The position numbers were made by a program, and so were the translations under genes. Shown here piece after piece: positions 33,996 to 45,294 of a DNA stretch of 64,000 bases. This DNA comes from Gentiana macrophylla (taxonomy: Eukaryota; Streptophyta; Magnoliopsida; Gentianales; Gentianaceae), in contig CM047806.1 in the NCBI GenBank assembly GCA_026214975.1, positions 80,771,599 through 80,835,598 on the forward strand. Direction: 5' to 3'. The notes under the pieces were generated by a model. It made no database searches. It saw nothing but the letters and a program-made list of their open reading frames with translations, and had not been told where the DNA came from. The first letter of the stretch is position 1; each line of letters starts with the position of its first letter.

Positions 33996-34762
33996 TGGTC
34001 ACCTTATTTTGATGTAATTTTTTTTTTGTTTTTGATTGACCCAGCGTGCTCTTTGTGACTGATCTTTCCATACTAAGTGAATCTCATTTAACTCGGTGAT
34101 GTATGATTATTTCTTTATATGGTTTATCCTCCGGCCATCTTTATTGATGTTGATGATTGTTTCTCAATTGATTTTCTGTCTCATATATTTCAAAAGCCTG
34201 AAACCCAAGGAATATATTGTAAGCAATAGCATCTTGACAAGTTGTCATTGAAGGAGTGATGTAATCAATTCTACAAATTGTCCATTTTTTGATTATGTTA
34301 ACTCCCACATTGAAGCTGTGTATCAAGGGAAAACGTGTAACTCCCACACTGAACACGAGTCCATGCCCCTAGAGAGGTGCTTAATATGTCTCGGTGCATT
34401 CTCATCATGCATAGTGTCCTTTGGTATTAATGTAACAAACGTATATGTGTGAGGATGTACAATGTGATCTAGTAGAGGATGAGTGTGATCTTCATTACAA
34501 CCTATGTGGCAGCGATTGTAGACTTTATCACGATGTATGTTATATATATTATGTATCCGTTTCTTCTACCCCTTTACTAAGTAATGTAAGTACTTACCCT
34601 TCTCTCTATATTGTCCCCATCCCGAAAATGTGGTTGTCGGGATGATGATGAGTCTCAGTTATGATGACAGAGCCGACGTTTGAGCTCAAGAGATTATGAT
34701 GTTATGGACTTTTATTTTATGTATTTTTGTTATTCCGTTTTGGAGAGATACTTAGTACCTTT

Positions 34763-36493
34763 TGTTGGAAGTAGCATCCGAAAGACAAATTATTTAATTG
34801 TTTTTAAATTAATAAATGATGATTTATTCTCATCTTATTACTTGCTTTGTTCTTGTAAGTAATACACTCACCAAAACCCTAAGTCGTATGATATGTAGCC
34901 ATATAACATAGTGTGTGTCACACGCGATGATTAAGTTTATGGTGATACCCTTGAAATGTTAGTCCGTGGTGAATTTAATCAAAGTAAGGGGTCTATTGAT
35001 TAAACCACCATTAATGCGTCCAGAACACTTTATGGTGTGACCGTCTTATCCGGACCGTCGACATTGATTGTCTAAGTGGACCATTTATATATGATGTAGT
35101 CACATAGGACTGGATGATTTAATCTGCATTTCTCATATAATTCCGTGATTGATAAATTTTATTAAATCACAAGATGATCATATATGGATTAACCTTAATC
35201 CTGAAGTGATTACAAACTCCTACTTGTTTCAGGATAGAGTTTGATGTGCTCGTTAAGGATCGCTAAGAGGCGCGGTCCGAATCACTTTCACGTTGGCACT
35301 ATTCTGGAATGAGTGAGAAGTGTGTGTTTCACAGATATGGAATCCATTCCTTCTTGCGGGAAGTAGAAAGACAATCCCCTTATTTGTTAATCCTAAAACT
35401 GATCGATACACGGAGTTCGTATTGGTTATGAACTAATTGATTACTAGTGGGTTAATGGTATATAAAGATGAGATGTATTGAAGAAAGTTTACGGAAATAA
35501 TCCCGCTTCATTATGGATAGTCTATGGAGGGTTAGTTTATATGTAATGATTATATCAATGGACACTTATCGACTCGACTCGACGTTTTCAGAATAAGTTA
35601 TATCTATAATCGATAGAGTTCGATTTGGATTTATGGTGGCGTAGTTTCGAAATAATAAGTTGAGTGGAAATATTCATTCGATTAATGTTTTTTCAATTTA
35701 TTGTAGTTATTAGTTATAGGTCCATGGTCTCCGGTTGGCTCTAACACGCGAGTGTTTTCTCATTTTATGGAACATCGAAAAAATTAAATAGTTGGACTAT
35801 TTAATGAAAATGCGAATATTATTTATTTGGTAAATAATATGTAAAATAGAAAAGACATTTTCTATTAAATAAATGGCTTAAAAGTGACGCCCCTTTGTGA
35901 TGAAATTAGGAAAGAAATTTTTCTATATTATGTCACATCTCAGTAATTAATTATCTATTTGTCGGATAATTAATGGAAAAATTAAAAGATTGATTGTATG
36001 TGAATTATCTCTTATTTTTGTTGCAAAAATATCTTTTCCTTATGGGATTATGTTTTTGTGTGTGAAAAGATAACTCTCTTGATTAGTTATTTTTCTATAT
36101 AAAGAGAGTCCTCCCAACACAATACACACTTCAATATTGGCGCCACACTTAAAATAAATAAGAGAAAATTAGTTTCTCGTTCTAGTCATTTAGGTGCATA
36201 TTCGATGAGGTACTACGGCGACGTTCGACGTCCACTTGCCGTCGCAAGGAGATACAATCCGGAAGATTGTGGCATCTCCTTTGTCGAATTTCTCATCTCT
36301 TTTTGTTGAGGTAAATCTACTAACCTTCTTGTAGATTGTTAATTAATTATGTGAATTAAAATCGTGGTAAAATCGCATGCGAATTTAATTCGTAGCTTCC
36401 GCTGTGCATGATCGAGTGTCTCGATCGGTGCTGTGAATCAGATCTGACGATCCAATCATGGATCGGATCCGGATTCGGGTTTCTGTATATCCA
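34763..36493 (+). repeat. Element C 5' LTR, copy ii
   Basis: TGTTGGAAGTAGC to TATATCCA. Nearly identical to copy i but with scattered short indels. Followed by the TGGTATCAGAG primer site at 36499-36509. Confidence 0.85.
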
Positions 36494-37955
36494 TCATGTG
36501 GTATCAGAGAAAGGTTAAAGCGATTTTGCGATCATGATTGCATAATTAATTAATAAAGAGTGGAATTGAATAAATATTGTATCTTTTATATATTCGTTAT
36601 ATATATGCGTGATTGAATGATTTGGTTGACGAGATGGATTTGGGTTGATACTTGTTTACCGTTAGATCTATTGTAAACCCAATTTTTCCGGATATAGGAA
36701 ATTATATAATTTATTTGTTGTAATTTAATTTCCTAAAAATTAGATTTATTTAATTTTCACCGGCCCTGTTGTATCTATATCTATATCTATATATATTTGA
36801 AAGGTTAATTTAACCCAATTACCCGGAAGATCCGACCCAAACCCAAAAAAAAAAACACGGATATATAATAAATAAAAAACAAAACTGATGGCGAGTCCTG
36901 ATCTTCGAAATCTCCTCCATAACCCCTACTGATCTTCAAGATCTCCTCCTAGATCGTTTCCAACAAACTCCTCCATAACCCCTACTGATCTTCAAGATCT
37001 CCTCCGAAACCTCCTAGATCGTTTCCAACAAATTTTATCTACGACCCTGTTCATTCTCTTAAATCATTTTAAATCCTTGACGTTTTCTGCCTCTTTAATT
37101 ACATTGGCATGAGAATCACCAAATCCTCCACCGTTATAATGCGTACCAGACCAACGAGAGTCACCTAATCCTCCGCCGTTATAATGCGTTCTAAACCGAT
37201 GCAAGAGTCAAGAGAGTTTACGCCATAGCCGTTGTACCAGGTCATGTTATAAATATTTTGTTGTCATTTTTGGTGTTCACTTTCCTGAATTATTATGTCT
37301 TTTTATGTAGGACCTTTTGAATACTTATTCGGATGGAGAAAAAGGACAGGTATTCGCTTTATTAATTGATGAGTATTACTTTTGGCTGCATTTTTATGAA
37401 TGTTTTTTTTTGGCTCTACTTTTGGCGTAAATCAAGGTATGGGTATGTTTTTGAGTCGGGCATGTAATATTATGAATTAGGAGCCTAAAATCTATCAATT
37501 TTTTTCATTTTCTCTCCCAGATTGATTTGATTTCTCGATAATCTTTGTTTCCAGTTTTTGCTTTAAGACTGATATGACTTCTTCCAGAACTTTCAGCAGT
37601 CGCAGATGCATTGACAGATTTTATGAATGATTTGGCAGCAGAGGAGATGATTTGTGCAATCCGACCTTGCTGCCATTTTTTTATTGTTTACATCTCCAGG
37701 TCCAATACGTAGAAATGAACTCATGTGGTGGGTTACTTTTCATTTTTTTTGCTCTTCTTTTTTGCACTCTTTATAAACCCTCTTCAACGTATGTTTGATG
37801 TGCATGATGTTGGTTTTTCAATTTTTATTCGGAAGGTGAAATTTTATAGCGGATGAAAATTCTTTGGTGAATGATTTAGTAGCAATTTTATTTTTATTAT
37901 TTCTTTTGTAGCAAAAGGGTATAACATGAGAAGCGTTTGTGATACAACAAAGGGT

Positions 37956-38071
37956 CACAACAAAGTAGCACAACACACTTTTACCCCATTGATTTTTATG
38001 AGACCAGCGAGAATCAATAAATCTCAAATCATAATCAATGGTCCAAAAGTGTGTTGCGGTACTTTGTTGCG
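37956..38071. repeat. Fold-back repeat, right copy
   Basis: Duplicate of 28614-28729 with arms conserved. Confidence 0.75.
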
Positions 38072-39533
38072 ATTATTTTCTGCAATTTTAAGTGTTGGAG
38101 TTTGCAAATGCGCTTATCTTTTTTTCCTTAAATTTGAAAGGTTAATTTAAAGAATTTGAGTGGTTATTGTGTTTGGTAAATTTACATTTGTCCTCATCTT
38201 TGTTTTTCGATCTTCGAGCGGGTGTGTGATCTTTGTGCTATGGCCTCTTCTTCTCTTTCAAGTAATATTTTTTTTCTTTTTCATTCCTTCCCCATTTCCG
38301 GCCCATCTTTCCAAACCAAAATCATTTTGAGTGTTTTTTTTCACTAATTGTGCGAAATACTAGACATCAATTTGCAGATTTTACTTCAACATATAGGTAT
38401 TCAACATAGGAGTAATGCTTCATGTAAAATGTATGCGTCTAGGTCTAATCTGCTATGGGAATGCATGGTCATCTTATTTTGATGTAATTTCTTTTTTGTT
38501 TTTGATTGACCCGGCGTGCTCTTTGTGACTGATCTTTCCATACTAAGTGAATCTCATTTAACTCGGTGATGTATGATTATTTCTTTATATGGTTTATCCT
38601 CCGGCCATCTTTATTGATGTTGATGATTGTTTCTCAATTGATTTTCTGTCTCATATATTTCAAAAGCCTGAAACCCAAGGAATATATTGTAAGCAATAGC
38701 ATCTTGACAAGTTGTCATTGAAGGAGTGATGTAATCAATTCTACAAATTGTCCATTTTTGATTATGTTATCAACGATTTGAAATAAAGCGTTCAGTGAAT
38801 CGATTGCCCTTCATTCTCGTAATGTTAGAAGAACTCTCGGTCCAAATCTCACTATCAATCTGAAAGAAGCATAATATTTAGTCTATTTTAGTGCTAAAAA
38901 ACCAGTCCCTTTTTGTGTAAGATTGACGAATTATATAACTTTTCCTTCCATATTTTTTTTTATTGATGGCGAATAAGGGTTTAACTTAATGCGATCCATG
39001 TGCAGCTTAGTAATTTCATGCTTCTACGATAATCCTTACTTCGGACGGTAATTGCTTTTCATATATCTTTGGTTTATTGGTTAGTTAGCATTTCTATTTT
39101 ATAAATCATTGAAGTAGTATTCCTTTCTCAAGCTCCGTAGTAGTAGTATGTGGGTATTATGTGTGTGTTATGTTGGTTCTTTGTGAGGTTAATTTTAATG
39201 ATTGTGAGTTGTTGGATGTTGATTTTTTATGAAATGATGATTGTTGTATGAATGAGCTTTTTCTACTAAAAAAAGTTTTGATAGGCGTTTTCTAATTTTA
39301 TATTGTTCCGTGCATCGCAAGACATTTGGTTGTGTTGGGCGGATCATCTTTACTACAAAGTCTTCGGAAGCTCTTCAAAAAATCTATTGTTAGAAACTTC
39401 AAAATAAACCAAATTATTTCTTGATTAGTCACACATGGATTGCCTACACAAAACCTTTATGAATTTTCAGTTATATGTTTCCTATGTTTCGTAATTTTGA
39501 TTGTATTTTTAAATTTAGTACATGTTCCAAATC

Positions 39534-39561
39534 CCCGTGCATTGCATGGGTTTGTAGCTAA
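39534..39561 (+). other. Helitron 1 3' terminus
   Basis: Hairpin CCCGTGCATTGCATGGG, then TTTGTAG, then CTAA, then T. In rolling-circle elements the hairpin acts as the replication terminator. Confidence 0.65.
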
Positions 39562-41539
39562 TAATATAATTAATTAAACTTGGCGGCACAAAGTGGTAGG
39601 AATGGCAACTAATTATTCAAATGTCAAGAGATAAATTCTCCCAAAGCAAGCAAAGATTTTTTTAATGAAATTGCATTTAAAAAATGAATTTTCAAAGAAA
39701 ATGTTGCTTTGCTAGAAAGGATGACCAGCGCTTTGACAAACTCGGATAGAGATCTTTTTTATTTAGAAAACGGAGCGAGAATAGTATTATACCATGCGCG
39801 TGGCTGCTATGTATTAATAATTAGAAAATCCTTTAACAAAGAGGGTTTATCTATTTAATTATTTTAGGTTTATAGATTAGATACGGGGATACCAACGATC
39901 CATCTCAGTGGTTTATTTTTCACATTTATTTTCTTGTATGATTATTTATGTGATATAACCATGACATGCATCATATTCATTAATTTCACTCCTAGCATAT
40001 GCATACATGTACATAATTAATCGTGATATTAATTAGACATGTATGAGACGTAATTAATTTAGGTACTTAATTAAATTAATTAAAACGAATGGAATTTTAT
40101 TAGGATATAAAATTCACATGATTAAATAAAATTTACTCGGTAAATTTATTTTGGGATCTAAAAATCATTCGTGAGTTTTGATTATGTAGTGACTACATAA
40201 AAGAATAATTGAAAATTTGGAAAATCCGGAAAGGTGGGACACCAACTAAGCAAAAGGTTCAAAATTGGTTCGGGTGGTCAATGTGGCTTCGCTCGACTCG
40301 ACTTGTCCGTCCCATGTACGGGTTAGCCACGTGGTCCGGCAAGGTCAAGCTATCCGGCGAGTTGAGGCTCAATAGGGCAACCTTAGCCCGATTTTCAACC
40401 CAGCACCCGCACACATGCGACGTTAGCGTCGTATATGAACCAACGAACATGACGGATCGGCTTAGCAAATCCCGACACCGTTCGGTGAACTCGGTTAAAA
40501 CTCAGCCAGAGTTTTAATACAGATAAGTTGGTGATTGTTTTTCAAGATTTATTGTTTTCAAATTATTGAGATAAAATTCTACGATCCAAAATTTTTATCA
40601 TGACATTATTAGGACTCAGAAAATTCATTTGGTAAATTTTAATTATGAAGTGTCGACACAAGAGTTTTTCTAAATATTTGAAAATTTGGATAATCATGAA
40701 TAAGGTATCACTAGTTAGACGGTATTTGGAACCGATAAACTAGTGGGAACTTTTAATTTTGTGATTTATTGTTTTTTGAATTATTAGAAAAATTCATAAG
40801 TCCCAATGTGTTAGGATTATAAAATTTTCGGTAAATTTTAATTGTGTAGTGTCTACACAAAGATTTTATAAATCCGAAAAATTGGATAGTCGTGAATAAG
40901 TGACACTAGTTAGATAGAATTTGGATCCAATAAACTAGTGGGAGGATTAATTCAAATATTCATGATTTATTGTTTTTCGGATTGTGAATAAATTCTGAAA
41001 ATCCTAAAAGACTCAAAATAACGAGTAGGAGCGGGGAAGGTGACAACTGACCCCACGGCCTCTACTGTTGACACAAACACGTGAGATAATGGTGACGCCT
41101 CGTGCAGCTTTGATTTCGGCCCCCTAAGGATGGCCTTCATCACTATCAAAATGCATCGCTTGGTCTCCGAAAGGATAGGATTTTGTGTACTCGTCGAGTC
41201 ACTGACCGACCCTAAGACGGCATACTCGGGGCATACTTTGAGATCTTAAACAGTATGTCACACTCATAAGGATATTTTTGGAAATAACTTGGCTGAAAAA
41301 GGAAAGTAATCAACAATTGAATAGAGATGTCTGATTCTCAGTTAATTGTTGAGAGAGATCGTCGCAACTTAATCGTCAAATCTTTGACCTACTCTAAGGC
41401 GGCACTGTAGGTGTGAGATTAAGTCCTTGGAATGGTAGGATAAACTGCATGCATGACATCACGTTTATAATTCCTAAAGTTTCTTATTTATTGTAGTGTA
41501 TGATTTGATTTATATTTCTGTCATAATTTATTTTTGCAA
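39562..41539 (+). other. Element C leader and untranslated region
   Basis: A long A+T-rich stretch without credible coding. It has a G+C-richer island at 40260-40510 (an open frame there has no family features) and three diverged direct repeats of about 200 bases between 40540 and 41000. By position it is the continuation of element C after the Helitron. Confidence 0.45.
40540..41000. repeat. Diverged direct repeats, period about 200 bases
   Basis: Matching blocks include 40629-40749 and 40828-40943, each with GGTAAATTTTAATT, a GTGTCxACACAA segment, CACTAGTTAGA and ATAAACTAGTGGGA. A third set of partial matches flanks them (ATTTATTGTTTT near 40545, 40765 and 40968). A more distant relative lies at about 40136-40250. 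Confidence 0.7.
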
Positions 41540-42903
41540 CTACATATCTTCGCAAAGGGATCTAAACTGCTAAGCATATTATATTGACTAATAACGACTT
41601 CGTAAAAGTGGAAAAGTAACAACAACATTGAAATCATAAATCAAGAATGCAATTAATCTTCGGTAGAGGATTCTCCTCTTGAGTCTTCAAACTTAAGTGA
41701 CAAGAAAGTCACTGCTATCACTTGTGTTGAACGAGAGACAAAACAAAATTAGTTCAAAGATGATGAGAATGATTCGGTATGAATCTCACGTAGACATCTC
41801 ACAGTTCATGACTAGTGTCTACTCAAATGAACTGCTAGTTCACGGCCATTTCTTTTAAATAAATCCAAGAATAGGAAGGTAAATGTCTACAAGTATAAGT
41901 CATCTAAACTAAATAAGTTAAAGGCTAAACCGAAATATTAATAAAAGAAAGTATAGGATAAAGAAAGTGATTTCGGATCACTAACCTAAGAATCCTTAGC
42001 GACTTTCTTAACCGAGTAATTTGACTCGAAAGCTAAAGTTCTTTTGTAAGAACAAGGTTGTTGGGCATTCATGATGAAGAGTAGACAATGGATAGTCATT
42101 TCAAAGAAGATAGTGGGAGTGATATATGGAAATAGATTTTGGATTTTAATCCTTGAATATCAAAGAAATATAATTTTTGTTTTCAGATTCGTTGGAACAA
42201 ATGGATTCACTTTCACATCGATAACTTAGTTGCCTTAAGGAAAGTGAACGTGACATTTGTATACGATTCTCGAGACTCGGACTTTTAATCCGATAAAGTC
42301 AAAAACCACTAAGTAATGTTGAAAAGGTATATGTAACACATCATAAACTGTTAAGACAAATGGTTTCCATATTTAGATAAGCGATTCTTCCGCATCTATT
42401 TATTAGTGCATATATCCTAGAGATAAGATCTCAAGACTAGCTAAAGGTGATTCATAACTCCCGCCTAAGAAAACTATCTCAAATGAAAATGACTAAGTAA
42501 CCTTTCAATTTGGAAAGGGTAATAGAGCTGAAGAAGTATCACAGCTTGTTCATATTGACCTTTGGATTCTTATGAAGGATACAAGCTAGTGGGAGCTTTT
42601 GAGTGGCTGACACTATGTCTGATGACTACTCAAAACGGTGATTAGTTTATCTCGAATATTAGGAGGAATCTCTCATATTACGAGGAGATAGAGTACTCCA
42701 TGCTCATATATAGGCTATAGCATAGTTTTGGCACTGATGATTGGCCTACCTCCAGGTGAAACGATTTCATTGAAAGGATAAACCATGTATTGTCTTATAT
42801 AGTTATTGATATGCTACATTACACTGCTTAACTCAATTAAGATATCGATTGCAAAATAACGGTTTACATTATTGTGTAATACCGAGAAGTCTACCTTGAA
42901 GAT
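41540..42903 (+). pseudogene. Element C gag-pol remnant up to integrase
   Basis: This is strongly decayed. Between 42400 and 42700, across frames, I can follow what looks like the zinc region and the start of a copia integrase (a GKGNRAEE segment and LVHIDLW where the first catalytic aspartate falls, then a SDDYSK segment). Earlier parts are too degenerate to call. Element D interrupts at 42904. Identification rests on these short matches and on position between a copia LTR and a copia RNase H. Confidence 0.45.
42899..42903. repeat. Target site duplication of element D (left)
   Basis: AAGAT, identical to 54453-54457. Confidence 0.95.
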
Positions 42904-44491
42904 TGTTAAGGCCATATTTATATGATTATTAAGGGTTTATTTCATTATTATTTTCCCCACATTTGCATAATTTACATGAGAATTAAGGGTTTAAGTGTAA
43001 ATATTGAGTAAAGATGATTTTAAGAGGGTTGTATGCAAAATTGATGATTTTAAGTGTTGATTTAATGGAATTATTATTATTTGGATTTTATTACATTTTT
43101 GCATTGTTTATTTATCATGTAGGTGTTGATTTTCGAGTGCTATAAGTGGATAAATGAAGCTCAAGTCGAATTATTCAAGATAGAGTTGGAATTGGCTCAA
43201 AGAAATTGGATAAAGATAATGAAATCCGACCTCAAAGCGATCCGGCCGGCGTCAGCATCCCGTCCCACCTGACGGGCGTTTGATTTCATGGACGGCGTCC
43301 CGTGAGAGGAAATCACATACAGAGAGTTTGGACGCAGCATGGACGGACGTCTAGAGCAAAGTCAAGATCCACCGGACGGCGTCCACGAGACCAGACGAGC
43401 GTCCGTTGCCGACTTAGTCATAACCGACTTAAAACTCTATATATAGCAGCAGCCTCTTAACCCTAATTCATACCACATAATTGAGATCGCACTTCCACAC
43501 CAAAAGCGGCGAACCCCTAATTCCATAGAGATGAACTTCTCCAATCCAACGATCATCTTCAACATGATTGTTGGCTAAAAGCCTGCGCAGTGAGTCGACG
43601 GAGGAAGCCTATCAACAACAAAACCAACTAGAGAGTTCGATCTTTGGATGTTTAGTGAGTTTAAGATCTAGTTTTTCATCACTTTTTAACGCTGCTTTTA
43701 CATTGCCATGTTTTGTTGAATTATCAATTCTATGAAACGATCTATTTATCTATCTTTATGCTTGAATAAATTTACGAAAGTCTGCTTTATTTTAGTTCTC
43801 TTTCGTTTAAGTGATGCATCTAATCATGTTATAAGAGATTAGGCATGTTTAGTTGAGTAAGAGTTTGGAAACGATCTCGTGATCCTGTTTTGATTGCATG
43901 TTTAGTTTACTTGAAAAAGATAAACGAAACCCTAGAATTTGGTTGAAGATATTTAATTGAATTAGTGAATAAATCACTACTAAAAACTATGTCTTTTAAT
44001 CACCATCTAGTTGGGATTGTTGGTTGATAGGTGGAATCTAGTCGCCTTCTTTGTGTTTTCCTTTAATTGTTTTAATCAAGCCGTTTAGATTAAGTTTAGT
44101 TTAAGTTTTAGTTTTATAAACCCTAGTTTCTGCTGTGTTTTTACGCAATTTTACGCTTCGATTCGTGAGTTAGACGCCCGTCCGCAATAGCGACGCCGTC
44201 CATTAGATTTTCGTTTCGGCGCTCGTTCACTTTAGTGAGCGTTAGTCCGTATTCTTCGTTTTCTTATTTTCGCTTTCGTTTTTATTTCTGCTTTAGTTTT
44301 AATTCTTAGGTTTAGGTTTTAGTTAGTTTCACCTTGTTTTAGTTAATAGTCGTGACATAATCGATAGAATAATTGTTCCTTGATCCGATAAACATTCCAC
44401 TCCCTTAGGGCGACCCGTAACATCCTATACTACTAACCTTATACTTGGGGTGTTTCGGTTTATAAATTATAAAACTAGTTTTTACCGAACA
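42904..44491 (+). repeat. Element D 5' LTR
   Basis: It matches 52853-54452. Differences cluster where one copy has CAG/CTG triplets. It carries several GxACGxxCGTxC palindromes and a CTCTATATATAGC motif at 43435-43447. Confidence 0.95.
43435..43447 (+). promoter_or_regulatory. TATA-like motif in element D LTR
   Basis: CTCTATATATAGC, present also near 53388-53398 in the 3' LTR. Plausible core promoter. Confidence 0.5.
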
Positions 44492-44496
44492 AGTTT

Positions 44497-44513
44497 TGGC
44501 GCCGTTGCCGGGA
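44497..44513 (+). other. Primer binding site of element D
   Basis: TGGCGCCGTTGCCGGGA five bases after the LTR, the Athila/Tat-type site. The same motif with one change occurs in element B. Confidence 0.8.
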
Positions 44514-45294
44514 GTCGGTAACGGTTGTCGGATTCTATTTAGGACAATTTTACGAGTCAAAGGATCGTTTTTAGCACGCAAGAGTATTTTGGCCGTAACT
44601 TTCGCTCGAGTGTCCGTTTGGAACGCAGGACCCCAATTCGGAAAGCTCGTTCCGACGCCGACGACGTGGTGAACGGCCATAGGCCGTTCAGTGCGTTTTC
44701 GAGGTCAAAATCCACTGTTTTCCCCCCATTTTGGCCCTACAAGGTTTCAACACGCTTTTTTTACCGTCTTAGTGTTTTTCTTGTTTTTAAACTTTTCGTA
44801 GGAAAGTTTCTTTTCCATTTTCGTTTAATTTTAGGATTACATTTATTACTGTTTTATTTTATTTGATTTTCTATCAATTATTTTCCTTACTTTTTTTTTT
44901 ATATATAGCTTAGATCTGTTTCCGTAATTATAGATTTGTTTGATTTTATTTCCATAAGTCTTTTCTGCTTTTATTTTTTTTTATCTCGTTTTTAATTTCT
45001 GGTAACCTTAGTTTTTAGGTTTTCGTATCTGAACGAGCGTTCAACAACTTGAACGCCCGTCCACCTCAATTCTGTCCTCTGAACGAACGTTCATTCAACT
45101 GAACGAGCGTTCAGTTCTGAACGAACGTTCACTAACACCGACGCCTTGATTCGATCACCTGCTCAATCATCACTTCTTTTCTTTCTTCTCTTTTCTTCTC
45201 TTTTCTTTTCTCCCTCTAAACCATCTAATCTTTTCTAAACCTGTTCTAATCAACCCCAAAGGGTTGATTTCTTCCTTTTCCTTTCTTCTGGTTT
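44514..45294 (+). other. Element D 5' leader with palindrome cluster
   Basis: Non-coding. It holds five GAACGxxCGTxC palindromes at 45031-45130 and a pyrimidine-rich run at 45175-45240 (TTTCTTCTCTTTTC type), just before the gag start. Confidence 0.7.

Larger units (their letters stand above)
24942..34300 (+). repeat. Tandem duplication, left copy (interrupted by element E)
   Basis: After removing element E and one copy of its 5-bp duplication, about 4.49 kb remains and matches 34301-38769 almost throughout. The unit contains part of LTR F, the whole LTR of element C with its primer binding site and leader, and most of Helitron 1. It is a direct repeat of a composite, not of a single mobile element. 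Confidence 0.85.
34301..38769 (+). repeat. Tandem duplication, right copy (uninterrupted)
   Basis: This repeats LTR F, element C LTR and leader, and Helitron 1 as in 24942-34300 without element E. The join at 34300/34301 runs from mid-Helitron into LTR F. The first bases, ACTCCCACA, match neither parent flank but match a segment about 30 bases downstream. Confidence 0.85.
36786..39561 (+). mobile_element. Helitron 1, complete copy, non-autonomous
   Basis: About 2.78 kb. The 5' end is TCTATATATATTTGAAAG after an A. The 3' end has a hairpin CCCGTGCATTGCATGGG (39534-39550, one wobble pair) seven bases before a terminal CTAA, followed by T. TC start, subterminal hairpin, CTRR end and A/T insertion site without target duplication are the Helitron hallmarks. 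No Rep or helicase coding is present. It lies in the leader of element C. Helitron 2 shares both end types. Confidence 0.65.

Noticed and set aside
40209..40517. 102-residue frame in a G+C-richer island
   Set aside because: No family features; the region lies in the untranslated leader of element C and nothing supports a coding role.
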